A program made the position numbers and the translations under genes. From Colletes latitarsis (lineage: Eukaryota; Arthropoda; Insecta; Hymenoptera; Colletidae), in the NCBI RefSeq assembly GCF_051014445.1, contig NC_135137.1:32551501-32615500 (forward strand): DNA of 64,000 bases. The letters run 5' to 3'. The notes below the pieces were generated by a model. It was not told the DNA's origin and ran no database searches. It saw only the letters and a program-made list of their open reading frames with translations. How positions within the stretch are numbered: the first letter of the stretch is position 1; the number at the start of each line of letters is the position of its first letter. Below are positions 12,365 through 25,300 of the stretch, one piece after another.

Positions 12365-13072
12365 TGGGAGCTTTGTAGAGGCTCAACTTCTAAGCATAAT
12401 AATTCATATCATATTTCTTATTTATTGGAATGTTAAAAATTTTCTATAACTTTTCCATCATCTCCAGAGGCAAATATCCACTTCGAGCTCCTCAAAGGAC
12501 ACGTAAAAGTAAAAGTAAAAACACACTGCAAGATTATCGACTCAAATCAAAAATTGCCTAATTTTTACAGCTTTGACCCTCTGGGAGCTCTGTAGAGGGT
12601 TGTCTCGACTTCTAAACATAATAATTCGTATCTTACTTTAAATATTTCTTATATATTTGAATGTTACAAAATTTCCTATAACTTTTCCATCATCTCCAGA
12701 AGCAAATAATCCATTTCGATGCTCCTCAAAAGCCAAATAAAAGTAACAACCCACCCCCTGTAAAATTATCGACTCAAATCAAAAATTGCCTTATTTCTAC
12801 AGCATTGACTCTCGTTTTGACGAGTTTTGGGAGCTCTGTAGGGGGTTGTCTCAGCTTCTAAACAATAATTCGTATCTTACTTTAAATATTTCTTATATAT
12901 TTGAATGTTACAAAATTTTCTATAACTTTTCCATTATCTCCAGAAGCAAATATCCACTTCGAGCTCCTCAAAAGCCAAATAAAAGTAACAACCCACCCCC
13001 CCTGCGAGATTATCGACTAAAATCGAAAATTGGCTAATTCCCGCAGCATTGTCCCCCGTTTTGACTCGATAA
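12365..13072. repeat. Tandem repeat, three units of ~216-247 bp, upstream of exon 1
   Basis: The anchor tgggagct(c/t)tgtag occurs at 12365, 12581 and 12828. Each unit carries cttctaa(g/a)cataataattc or variant, ttctataacttttccat or variant, atctccaga(a/g)gcaaat, and a region ending in gattatcgact(c)aaatc. Units 2 and 3 share a C-rich tract (caacccaccccc) missing from unit 1. The array ends about 200 bases before the exon 1 acceptor. The bases just after it (gataattaccaggtaagtga near 13068) contain a consensus-like donor motif, but no exon is supported there. Confidence 0.9.
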
Positions 13073-13275
13073 TTACCAGGTAAGTGACTTTGGTGTTCCC
13101 TGGAGGGGCCGTCTGTCGCGGGAACGCGCAGATTTACCGTATGGGTATTCATGAGTCCCGGGGTGCTTCGCGATATTGTCCAACGATAAACTAATTTCCA
13201 AGACGCGTACCCCTCGCCGGGGTTAATTTGCAGGGGAACGGAGTTTAATATAAAATTATGGCTTAATTGTTCCAG

Positions 13276-13382
13276 TGACGGGGTTCGAGCCAGACTTCGT
13301 TCACCCGTTGCAGAACGTAACGATCCCGCAGGGTCGAGACGCTTCCTTCACCTGCGTGGTGAACAACCTCGGTGGATACCGG
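13276..13382 (+). CDS. Ig gene exon 1 of window (first half of Ig1)
   Basis: The acceptor is ttgttccag|tg, and the exon opens with two bases of a split codon, so the preceding exon must end in phase 1. It encodes 35 complete residues including GFEPDFVHPL, the NVT glycosylation sequon, and FTCVVNNLGGYR with the first Ig1 cysteine. The donor is cgg|gtgagt and leaves phase 0. Reading on past the donor stays open to 13472, but the protein then loses all Ig character. The mature N-terminus of family members lies close to this point, so the missing upstream exon should carry mainly the signal peptide (inference). Confidence 0.93.
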
Positions 13383-16300
13383 GTGAGTCCTTCCTCCTCC
13401 GCGAGCGGAGATCACTCTGGCGGCGCCAAGGCCCGGGTAACTATTTTACCATTAACCTGTGTCCGCCTGTAATGGACTACCTTATCTACTACTACCTACT
13501 ACTACTACTATCATCACTACTACTACCTACTACTACTGCACTACTTATATGCGCGTGTGCCTGCACCTCACAGCACTGCATTTAACCGCACCACTGCCAG
13601 CTATGAAAAAGAAAACCACCGCCAGCAGCCGCCACCATCATCAAAACCATTTCTCTATCTGTCTCTCTCTTTCTCTATCTCACTCCCATTTTCACTCTTA
13701 CTCTGACTCTCTCTCTCTCTTTCTGTCTTTGTACGACATCCATTTTCACCCATCTAGCCCCCGATAGAACTCCGCTGGGCACCGCGAAACCGGTCGCCAG
13801 CCGCGAAACTTAAACTTTCGCGCTCCTTCCCCGACCTTCTCCCTCCTCTACTTTCCGACTTTGACGCGCGGATGACTCGTCGTAACCGAGACAGAAAAAA
13901 AAAGAAATGAAAGAAAGAACAGCTTGCAGAATAGCTGACGATAGCTTGTGAGAACGTCATGCATATTGTTTCCCCCCCCTTCACTGTACGATGACGACTG
14001 TGTCGACTGTTTTCTAGGCGTAGTAGAGCGTTAGGTTCGTTCGCTTCGAGCGTGCTTCGAGCGCTCGCGGGTGCACAGAGTGTTTCGCCAGGCCACGATA
14101 CCCGGAAACGATTCGAACCGAGGAACGCGATTTTTCCCCCCGTACTCGTTTTTGCAGAGTTTTTGAATAAATCGTCGACGAGAATTCGGTTAAAATGTTT
14201 CCGAAAGGCGTTTCTCCGGCGTTTCCATTCTCGCGTCGCCGTCGAGTGGTAGATTTTTAAACTGCGACCCTTTCACTCTGATCGAAATGTAAAAATATTT
14301 TGTCGATCTTCGGGCCAGGATACGTTTAGAAGTGTCTAATCTTTTCACAATACGGTATTTACAATTTGTGACGTTTTAAGATATTAATCCGTAGTCCAGA
14401 TTTCAGATTTTTTTGATTCGAACATAAATTGTATAAATGAACGATGTGTGAATTGTCAAAATGGCAAACAAAAGATTCACGAATTTTTACCGAAGAAGAA
14501 AACCTTTCGTTAATTTTTTCGTGGTACGTAATTTTTTATATGACTCGTTGTATCGTTCTAGTCAGTTTTCTAAAACAGTCTTCCACGTAATTCTACTTTA
14601 TTTTTAATCTGTTGTCTGCTGGATCACAATCTATTTAATATCTATAGTCACTTTGGTATTTAAATATTTTAGTTTACGACCTTTCTTGCTGAAATGTAAA
14701 ACATTAAATACAGAATTGTAAAATAATAACAAGTGTTTCTAATTACAGGCTTAGAAACGCCTTTCTTTAAGTGGCTAAAACAGAGAAACATTCGAGTTAA
14801 TAATTAATAACATCGTGAGTTCCCAAGTTATATAGGTCAACAGATCTATTTAAATACTAATTTTTTTACATAAATATTTAAATTTAAATGAATTTTTAAT
14901 ACTAATACAAATTTTTTTCCAAGGACATCTTTTCGAAAGCATATAACTTGTCAAATTATAAAAAGATAAATAAAATAAAGATAGATGAATCTTCCTAGCC
15001 TGGCATATATCGATCGACAGAGTAAAGGAAATGAAATGGAAGCGTGGTTAAAATTCTTCTACGCGATTACGAAACACTCTGTCGTATTAGTATACATTTG
15101 TCACACTCATGAATTCGTTAGCATAGAATCACATGTTTTTAGTGATCGCGAGAAGCCGGCGCGAACAGGCCTACTAATTGCTGCTGGGTTCAATTACCAA
15201 AGTAGCATGTGCTTCCTGTTAGGCTGTTCCATAGTAATCCCATGTTCTAATAATTCTACTTTATTCTGCTAACAAATATTTTTCCAATACGAAATTATCT
15301 TTGCCCCTAATACTAAACCTATCGGTATCCAACGCCATTTTTAATGGTCCAAAGAACTTTTCACGTTTTGCAGTCAGATGACTAATAACGTACGTAAAAA
15401 ATGGCGTTACTGTGGAAACAGCCTAAGACATATTAAACATAGCGGTAGCTTGGAAAGTAGATTATGTGGAATCGAAACGATGGCTATTAAAGAGTTGGAT
15501 AAAAGCAGAATGGTGGACCAAGTAACAGTAAAATCGACTGATTAGTATAGCTTAAATATGCCTTTCCAGAAATATCAACTATACGTCACTGAATACGAGA
15601 TTCATTATTCTATTCGTGTTTCTTTTTCTTAATAGAAGTTTCGAAACGTATTGCACATGTATTGTAACTGTATAGAATCTTCTAAATTGTGTCTTTACAG
15701 TATAAATATTGTTTCTGACGTTTAAATCGTCGAGCATCGATGCTCACGAGACTCTCTTTGCTTGCGTTAATCTTTACTGTTCGTATCGACGAACTGTCTT
15801 ATCAGTTGGATGGTCACTGTCGAGTATTTTATTATTAACCCCTTAACGCTCATACCTGAGTTTAACTGCTTTGAAAAACGATATTTGTTTAATCTAACGG
15901 TTTAAAGAATGATAACATTTGTTTTCCTTTAAATTATACGTTAGATACAACATTGTAATTAACAAAAACCGCATTTTTATATAGCTTAAGTCCAATACAG
16001 AAAGCTGATCATTCTTGGAAAAAATATGAGCGTTAAGGGGTTAAATGTAAGTCACGCGTAGCCCGATTACGAACATTATAAAAATATTCTACAAATCGAT
16101 CGTTTAATTTACCGAACAATATATTTATTTAATCATCGTCGTCGTCCGCGGAAGCATGCAGGAAGTCGGGAACATTGGCAATTTGTCAACTATACCGCGT
16201 AGCTGGCGGTGCACGCTAAAAAAAGCAATACTCCAGAGAAATCAGGACAATGTTCCTATCATACATATATCTTCATACACAAACCAACTAGTTAAAAATC

Positions 16301-19300
16301 GAATTCCGTCCGTGTTTCGTGCGGTATCCGTACCACCGTCACTTTTTTCAATAATATTATTCATGTCGAATATTTCATAACGGTCAGTTCCAATAACCAA
16401 ATTTCCCATACGTACCTTCATAGGCTAGAACGAGTTAATTTTAAAAAGAAAATTAATATTCAGAAAATTCTGTGTACCCTTAGATTACTTGTTGGAACTT
16501 CGAGAAATTGAAAAGCGATCATTTCGAGATTCGAAACGTGTAACACTTTCGATACGATCACTAATTGTAATTATTAACACCTCGATACGATTATGATTTC
16601 TCGACTCACAACAGCATTCTCGCGTTAATTTTTAACGTCTCTAATATAACAAAATAGGAAAGATTTCATAACTGAAACCGGGCGAAATATATTTGACGCT
16701 TTTACGATCCCACTTGTTGAACGGATTTCTCGCTACACGAAAGAGTCGGCGGGGAGAATATTTCTTTCCAAAGAGATTCCGTTGAAAGTTTGCCTGTAGA
16801 TTTTAATTAAGACCTAAAACCGTAAAGTTTATAACGCGAGGAAATATACGATTCATTTGGCCAATGGGGGCCCCGCGATTCGACTTCTTTCACGCGATAG
16901 AGTCAAACAATTCCCTGTTCCAAGTTGTAATCATTTACACTCTTTCGACGTAAAAGGGTAATGCAAAGGGGATTATATAAAACAAGAGTTACGAAACTTT
17001 GCGTTTCCCTTTGCTCATTAATTTTCGTTACTCGAAGGTATAAGAAATCGTACTTTGTTATAGCCTTGCTACTCCTTTTCGAAATCGTATTACTATTATT
17101 TTTAATTCACTTTCGATTTTATTATAGAAATAAAATTATACTTTCTGGGCATTTTTTGTCCCGTCTTTCTTAGTGCCGGGAGTCGGTTTTGATGGCAATT
17201 CCGAAGTGGCGGGGGTTTTCATTCATATTTATTTTTATTAGCCTTTGAAGGGCTCGAGCGAGCTTCCCCGAATAACGCGGGGAAAAAATGAAATTGATAC
17301 AGAGGAGATGTGAAAGAAAGACAATGATAAAATGTGTTCCGAAAGTGCATGCATAATTTCAGTTATCGCGTGTACACCCCCCCGGACGAAAATCACCATT
17401 CTTTCTTCTGCGCGACGCGGCTCTGTCTAACTCGCGTCGTTATTTGACTTGCTGATTCGTATACGACAAATTATCATTTTCATTTTCATTCTCATGATCA
17501 AGAGACCCGGTAAAGTCTTGAGCCAAATGTATGCGCATATATACTGGCGTAAACACGACGAGTATCTTTGCCCTTTACAAATACGACGAATGACAAATCA
17601 CTCTGACTCGGCCATCTGATGATATCTCGCGATGAGGAGGTTTTAAACAAATAAAGAGCGCCGCGGAGAAAGATCGTGAGATTGTTTTCATCCCTCTAGC
17701 GACGATACTCCAGTCGATGAACGCGAAGAACAATATTCTTTGAAGAGTATTTCTGTTAATTTCTTTGAATATCGTTTGAATTTTTTAAGTATATTTTATA
17801 CAATGTATTTTGTAGAGAAATAAAGAGAAAATTAATATCTTGGTAGTTAATGAATTGAACGTTTTTCTGAAACCTCGTATGCATCGTTTTTGTGAAAGTT
17901 TAATCCAATTAAATCTTTATTATATACAGAGTGTTCGGCCAATCCTGGGAAAAATTTTAATGGTAGATTCTAGAGGCCAAAATAAAAAGAAAATCAAGAA
18001 TACTAATTTGATGAAGGAGGCTTCGTTAAAAAGTTATTAACGTTTAAAGTTCCGCCCTTACTGAATTTTTTTCTCAAAAATGCACAGGATTTCGAGGGTA
18101 TGTCTAATGACCAAAAATTATTGCAATTGACCCCCGCAACCAAAAATAATTTTTCCAGAACGATTTGAAATTTTTTAATTTCGCCGAAAAATTTAAGCAC
18201 CTACCCTCTTTCGATCTTGCTTAAAAATTCGTTTCCGATTTTTAGTAATTTATTTGACGCCCTATAGAAAAATTGTCTAATACTTTTTTGTAGATACCTA
18301 TAGGCTCTACTTCAGAAAAAAGTTACATTGAACTATATTCACTGTTGTAGGAGTTATGGCTATTTGAAAATTGTATCATTTTTATGTGGTTTTTCTCATT
18401 TTACGGGGTCAAAGAACAACTTTCCGAATATTTTTGGAATTTCTACATATTGTCCATCAAAATACGCGTTGTTTGCTTTTTTAAACATTAAAATCGTCCA
18501 ATCCGTTCAGAAGTTATGACGTTTTAAAGATATGTATGAAATTTCAGGGAAACATATCAACGACTGGTCAGACATTATTATATTTTCGGTAAGGAATTTT
18601 TTCCTCAAAAGTGCGTAGGATTTCGGGGGTATGTATAATGACTAAAAATGATTATAATTGGCCCCTGCAACAGAAAATAATTTTTTCAGAACGATTTGAA
18701 AAAATTTTTAATTTAATTTTTTAAGAACTTTTTAATGAAGTCTCAGTCAAGAAATAGATATTCTTGATTTTAATCTTATTTTGACCTCTAGAATCTGCCA
18801 TCAAAATTTTGCCCAGGGATGGCCGAAAACCGTGTATGTGTAAATTTTACATTTTTTCCTGCAGTATGGACGGAATCGAATGTTTCTTTTATTTCGCGAA
18901 TCAAAGAGAGTAATATTAAATATACTGGAACGTGTCATTGGAAATCGATCGTGTCTGGTATTAAAATATTCTTGAAAACTGCGGAACACTTCGTTTGATC
19001 AATTTACTTCTATTACACAATTGATATTTCAATTTAAATACAATTAATCTTACCAGTTACCATTGTATTTCACAAATTGCTAGCGTTCGTTTAGTTTTTA
19101 CAATTTTCATTTCACTCATTAAGTATTTTTATCTTTTATTCGCTGACAAAAATAATAAATATGGTAGATTATATTCGTCGTGTTTGGCAGGATCGTATTG
19201 ATCAAAAATTCGAGTATAAAGTTACCACGGTCGGGAACGATATATACCTCGTATCGAAATTTGCCCGTATAAATCAAAAGTTATTAATTAGAAACTTTTA

Positions 19301-22300
19301 CGAGCCGTCCAGTTTTACGGTAGCTTGTTAGCGATATAAAACAGTTAGAACGTTAATAAGCACAATCGATCGCGCGTACGATAACGACCGTGTTAATGCA
19401 GATCAAAATTCTCCCGCGAATTTTCTACCTCGACGTATACAAGCTGTTTTTTTTATAAATAACCGATACAGATTAATATTCGTAAAAATTATACGAAAAA
19501 TACTTGATTTAGTTCTATAATTTATATCACAAATATCGTCTCGCCATAGACAATTTTTCCAATTTTTCTATCGCATAAGTGAGCCCAAAATAAAATAACT
19601 AAAACGTTGAAAATGCTTCGAACGAATTTACCTCGCGATAATATAACTTTCACGTTATTTCAACTATAGTAACGTGTAATCGTTAAACTGTTAAATGAAT
19701 TAAATAAGCAAAATAGGGTAAATATCTCAGGTTAAAAGTCAGTCGAAATTTTCGTGTGCCCCTAAGAAACGATCACTTCTGAAGTGACTATAGTTCAAAG
19801 GCTAGGTAAAATAAAATAATTGAAACGTTAAAAATGCTTCGAACGAGTTTATCTCGCGACAATATAACTTTCACGTTATTTCAAGTATAGTAACGTGTAA
19901 TCGTTAAACTGTTGAATGAATTAAATAAGCAAAATAGGGTAAATATCTCGGGTTAAAAGTCAGTCGAAATTTCCGTGTGCCCAAGGTAACGATAATTCGT
20001 CCCTGATGGGGTTAAAGTTCGAAGCGGAGGTAAAGTTTAAAAAAATAATCCGACAATTTCTCGAAGCAACGTTTCTTTTATGAACCTGGGAAATTCTCTA
20101 GGGGTTTTCGAGTTGCCCTCCCGTCGAATATCCCGCGTTCTTGTTGGTATTTTTCGCGCCCCGCAAGCTCGGATAATCCATTACGCTGCGTTTTGGCAGT
20201 CCCTTTAAAATATTCTTCCCTCGTGGTTTTCTCTATGGAGGCGCGGATCCGGCAAGGCGAGTAACTTAAATAAGCGTACTCGAAAAGCTTAATCTTGCCA
20301 TTCATGCGCCGATGAATACCCGGGGCAATAAATGCATTCTGCAGCGACATTCCGCGGCAGTTAGTAATACAAGTTCCGCGACAGCGATTTTGCTTCCCCG
20401 TACAAACTCCTGATCGTCGGTTTTCATCGCATTGTCGACGTTCCCGGCTAACAATGAGGAAGCCACCGGTACTCATATTTCGCGTCTCGCTGGGAAAAAC
20501 TTGCGCGAGTGCTTCTTAGAAGGCGGCGTTAATCAAGAACGATTCGCGGAACGCGATGACCTTTCCAAAAGAAATTTTTTCCCGCGTCGAATGCGCCGCT
20601 CCTGTTCGCGTGACGATATCGATATTTTCTCTGTGCTTATTCTAAATCAAGCACGAGAAATAAATGTGTGATTTTACACAAAATAAATTTTATCACAGTA
20701 TAAAAATTATTATTCTAGTGTACTTTAAAAACTCTACGTTATTTTCTATAAATAATAATCGGTAAGTTTTTAATTCGTATCGAATACTGATATACAGGGT
20801 GTTCGGCCACCCCTGGGAAAAGTTTTAATGGAGAATTCTAGAGGCTAAAATGAGACGAAAATCATGAATACCAATTTGTTGATGGAGGCCTCGTTAAAAA
20901 GTTATTAACAATTAAATTCAAAAGTTTCAAATCATTCTGGAAAAATTATTTTCAGTTCCGGGGGTCAATTACAATCATTTTTAGTCATTACACATATCTT
21001 CTAAATCCCGTCCACTTTCGAGAAAAAAATTCGAGAATGAGAGAAATTTTTCGAGCAAACAAAAATTTTTCAAATCGTTCTAAAAAAATTATTTTCAGTT
21101 GCGGGGGTCAATTACAATCATCTTTGGTCATTACGCATACCCCCGAAATCCTACGCACTTTCGAGAAAAAAATTCCTTACCGAAAATGCAATGTCTGACC
21201 ATACATTGACATGTTTCCCTGAAATTCGGTGAAATTTGAAAAGTTTCAAATCGTTCTGAAAAAATTATTTTCGGTTATGGGGGTCAATTACAATCATTTT
21301 TAATGAGCAGGCATACCCCCGAAATCCTACCCACTTCCTAGAAAAAAATTCGAGAAGGTGAAATTTTTCGACGGAAAAAAAAAATTTGAAATCGTTTTAG
21401 AAAAATTATTTTCAGTTGCGGGGGTCAATTACAATCATTTTTGGTGAATAGACATATCCCCGAAATCCTGCGCATTTTCGAGAAAAAAATTCAGAACGAG
21501 CGGGACTTTAAACGTTAACAACTTTTTAACGAAGCCTCCATCAACAAATTGGTATTCTTGATTTTCGTCTTATTTTGGCTTCTAAAATCCTCCATAAAAT
21601 TTTTTCCAGGGGTGGCCGAACACCCTGTATTGTATTTTTGATTGTGAAAGTATAAATTTCTTTTTATAAAGTATAAAATAATTTTGTGACAGTATAAAAA
21701 TTATTATTCTAATGTACTTTAAAAACTATACGTTATTTTCTATAAATAATAATCGGTAAGTTTTTAATTCGTATCGAATACTGGTATATTGTATTTTTGA
21801 TTGTGAAAATTAATATTGAGAATAATTGATACGTCAGTGTCAGGGCACACATTGAAATCGAAATTGTTTCGTGCACGTGTGTTTGTACAGGGTGAGAGAG
21901 GCAATTGTGCAACAGAATTATCTTCTATTTAAGGACAGGAACCGTTCTATTTGATGTTACTACTGGATTAAAGATTGAAAGAAACACCGAATACGTTTCT
22001 GCTAATTCTAATAGCTCCGTGGATTGATTTCTTGGAATGGCAACGTTCTCATAGAGTACTAGTAAACGATAAAAATATTGAAACCCCGCGGTACATGGCT
22101 TGTTGGCTTCTTAGATTTAAGCTTTGACGCTTAAACGCAACAGATATTCCGGGGAAATAATGACACCAAACGCACATCCCGGTGAATAATTGTCACCGAT
22201 CCTCACTGATATATCCAGAACGTGATACAGCGCATTAACGAGCATTCGGAAATTTTGCCAAATCCCTGCGAGGTGGCAGTTTATTGCGCAATTATTGTTG

Positions 22301-25300
22301 TCGGTATTATTGTCCTGGGAATAGAATACGATAGAATATTTTAAAGTCGTACAGATTCTGTACTTTCGATTTCAGTCACTCGTTGAACTTCTGGTTTCCA
22401 ATTTCCTCTACGATTTACGGTAGATAATTAGATTGTATTACGAACGTCATAGTCGAGCTCAACCATATCCGATCATTTCATAAGTATTTGCCCAATATAA
22501 GCATACGTGAACATAGCCCTACCAATTGAAATGCAAGACATAATTTTTCGATTGAAAAATTAGAACATAAATAGAAAAATCTCTCTGAAATAATAGTAAA
22601 AACTCTTTATTATATTATATAATTTCGATCAGTATGTATCTCTACCGTAAATCGATGTGCAATTTTTTTTAAATAAATTACTAACCTCTAGAGAAGAAAT
22701 TATACAGTTGATTAACATTTTTTGAAATTACGCAAAGACTTATGAAACGACTTGATATTCGTGTAAAACGTGTCGCTGGACGACGTGGCTGTCAAAAGAT
22801 AATTTTGTAAACACGAAATTTCCCCCGATCGACATCGATTCATCACAAATGCACAACGTATGTCGCACAACCGTTTGTTCACAATGCACAACACACCTGA
22901 GACTGTTTGTTCGTGGGATGAGATATCATGCAAGCTGCATTGGACGAGAGTTGAGTGCACAATGTTAAGATATGTTATGCGTCGTAAGTAATAGCCAGGT
23001 CGACGATTAAGTCGCGTTGAATATCATATTGTTTTAGCGTATCTATGAATTCTCGCTTGTGCGAGGCATGCCCTGATGCATGAATATATGATAATGAGAG
23101 AGAACACGACGGTTGCATGAGCATGTTTTTGAATAAGCATTAATCTAGATGAATAAGGGAAGTTAATTAATTGTTAGAATTTAGAAACGAGGCTCTAGAT
23201 ATCGAGATACATGTAAGAGACACGTCGGAATAGAAAGTATTTTAACGGAGACCGATAGACGCCTCCGCCGACTGTATAGAAATTTAGAGAAAACGATAAA
23301 GATTTAACGATCGTTGCTAGAATTTTTTTGGAACAGGCCCTAAGTATCGAGTACACGGGATTCGAAAATAGAAATGTGTTAAATAAGTACTTATTAATTT
23401 AGGTACGTTACGTAAGTTAGATTAACGGTAATAGAGACTAGGAAAAAAACACTAGATGTAACTATGTAGTATAAGGTACATCTTACTATTGGAAAGAATT
23501 CACGAGAAACTATATTAATTTCACCACGATTACCAAAGCTACAAGTTTTCAGTAATATGGTTGAGAAATGCTTTTTATTGCCATGAAATGTTAACCACGA
23601 ACTCCTCAAGAGACTATCGTACGCTACAAAAGTTGTTTATCAATTTATTACGACAATTATTGTACAACTCGTTTGGCGGACGCTCTGAGGTTTTACGTCG
23701 GCAAGGTACACAAAAGTTACCGGGCATTGTTCCCGCAGAAAATGATGCTTCGGTGCAATTATTGTACTACGTTTCGTTCCAAAGTGGTGATTTACCTTAG
23801 CGCCGGCACAACTGCAAATCTCATTTAAATGCAACGGGTTAAAGTTTTTAATTTGTACAAACTTGTTTCGAGACTCTGCCGAAGATAAACTTTCCGGTGT
23901 ATGGACTGAAACAGTGCCCTACAAATTTACAATTCAATTCCCTCCAAGAAACCAGAGATAGAACATTTAACGATTCTAATTATTATCTGTTATCGCTTAC
24001 ATTATTTATAAGAAGTTGCGACCACAGGCTAAGGAAAGATTCTTCTGTGTGTGTGTGGGTGGAGTTGGTCGAAAACTTTATTTAACGATTCGAACCTCTT
24101 AATTTGAGATCAGAACGTATTTCTATAGAAATGTAATGGTATTTCTTTCGAATTTTCAATATTTTTGGTCGAATGATACCAAAGTTGTAAATTATATTTG
24201 TATTCTGTTACTAGAATCGCCTTGTATGTTTAAACATATATCTAAAGAATTTCATTCGACTGTAGTATATTATTATATTATTTATAAGAAGTTGCAACCA
24301 ATTACAAAGGTTCCTTGTGTGTGTGTGGGTGGAGTTGGTCGAAAACTTTATTTAACGATTCGAACCTCTTAATTTGAATCATATCCAGAAGGTTTTTCTA
24401 TAGAAATGTAATGGTAAGTATTTCTTACGAATTTTCAATATTTTTGGTCGAATAATATCAAAGTTGAAAATTATATTTGTATTCTGTTATTAGAATCGCC
24501 TTGTATGTTTAAACATATATCGAAAGCGTTTCATTCGACTGCAGTAAAGCCTTCGAAGCCCCTCAGAAAGTCTGTATTACTGCTGAACCTCAAGTTAGAA
24601 TTCACGATTCACTATAATGGGTCGAAAGATCTTGGCTCCATTGTTTATAATCTATTATTAGCATATCCATTGCTCCAGGGATCCGAGTATTTCCCACTCC
24701 TCGACTATTCTGCATCCTCTGAAAAAAGATTAACTGTCTAGAAACAATGCCAGGGACCCTTTAATAAACAAATTTTAGGTATCGAAGAGATCTCTCGTTG
24801 GCCCTACTTGAATCGTGACAGCTACGCAACATAGTACAAAGAGTAAAATCCACGGAACAATTGATTGACATGTTACAAGATAGGAAACCCTTGGGCGCTT
24901 TCTGTTTTTTACACACCGGAAATAGTGTTTCGAGCTGTCCAGAATACGCAACAATGGGGAATCGAAGATTAGATTTTGCAAACGTCACCGATATATTCGT
25001 TGAAAATTGAATAAAAATTCGTGGTTATAAATTAACGAATTACACGTAATGAATTCGACGTGAACGTAAATAAACACAAAATATTAACGTTTCCGTCGAC
25101 CGTGTTGGGCAGATAGATCGTCGCGCATGGAACACATTTTGATATCTCTCGCGAATAGCGAAACGTCATTAATACAAAACCGTGATTTAAACGCGTATTT
25201 GCATTAAAAGTCGTTCCGTAATTGCTCGCAGAAAGTCGCTAAATTACCGAGCAGCGAGAACGCTAAGCAGTTAATCAAACCAGAAAAATGAGGTACGTCA

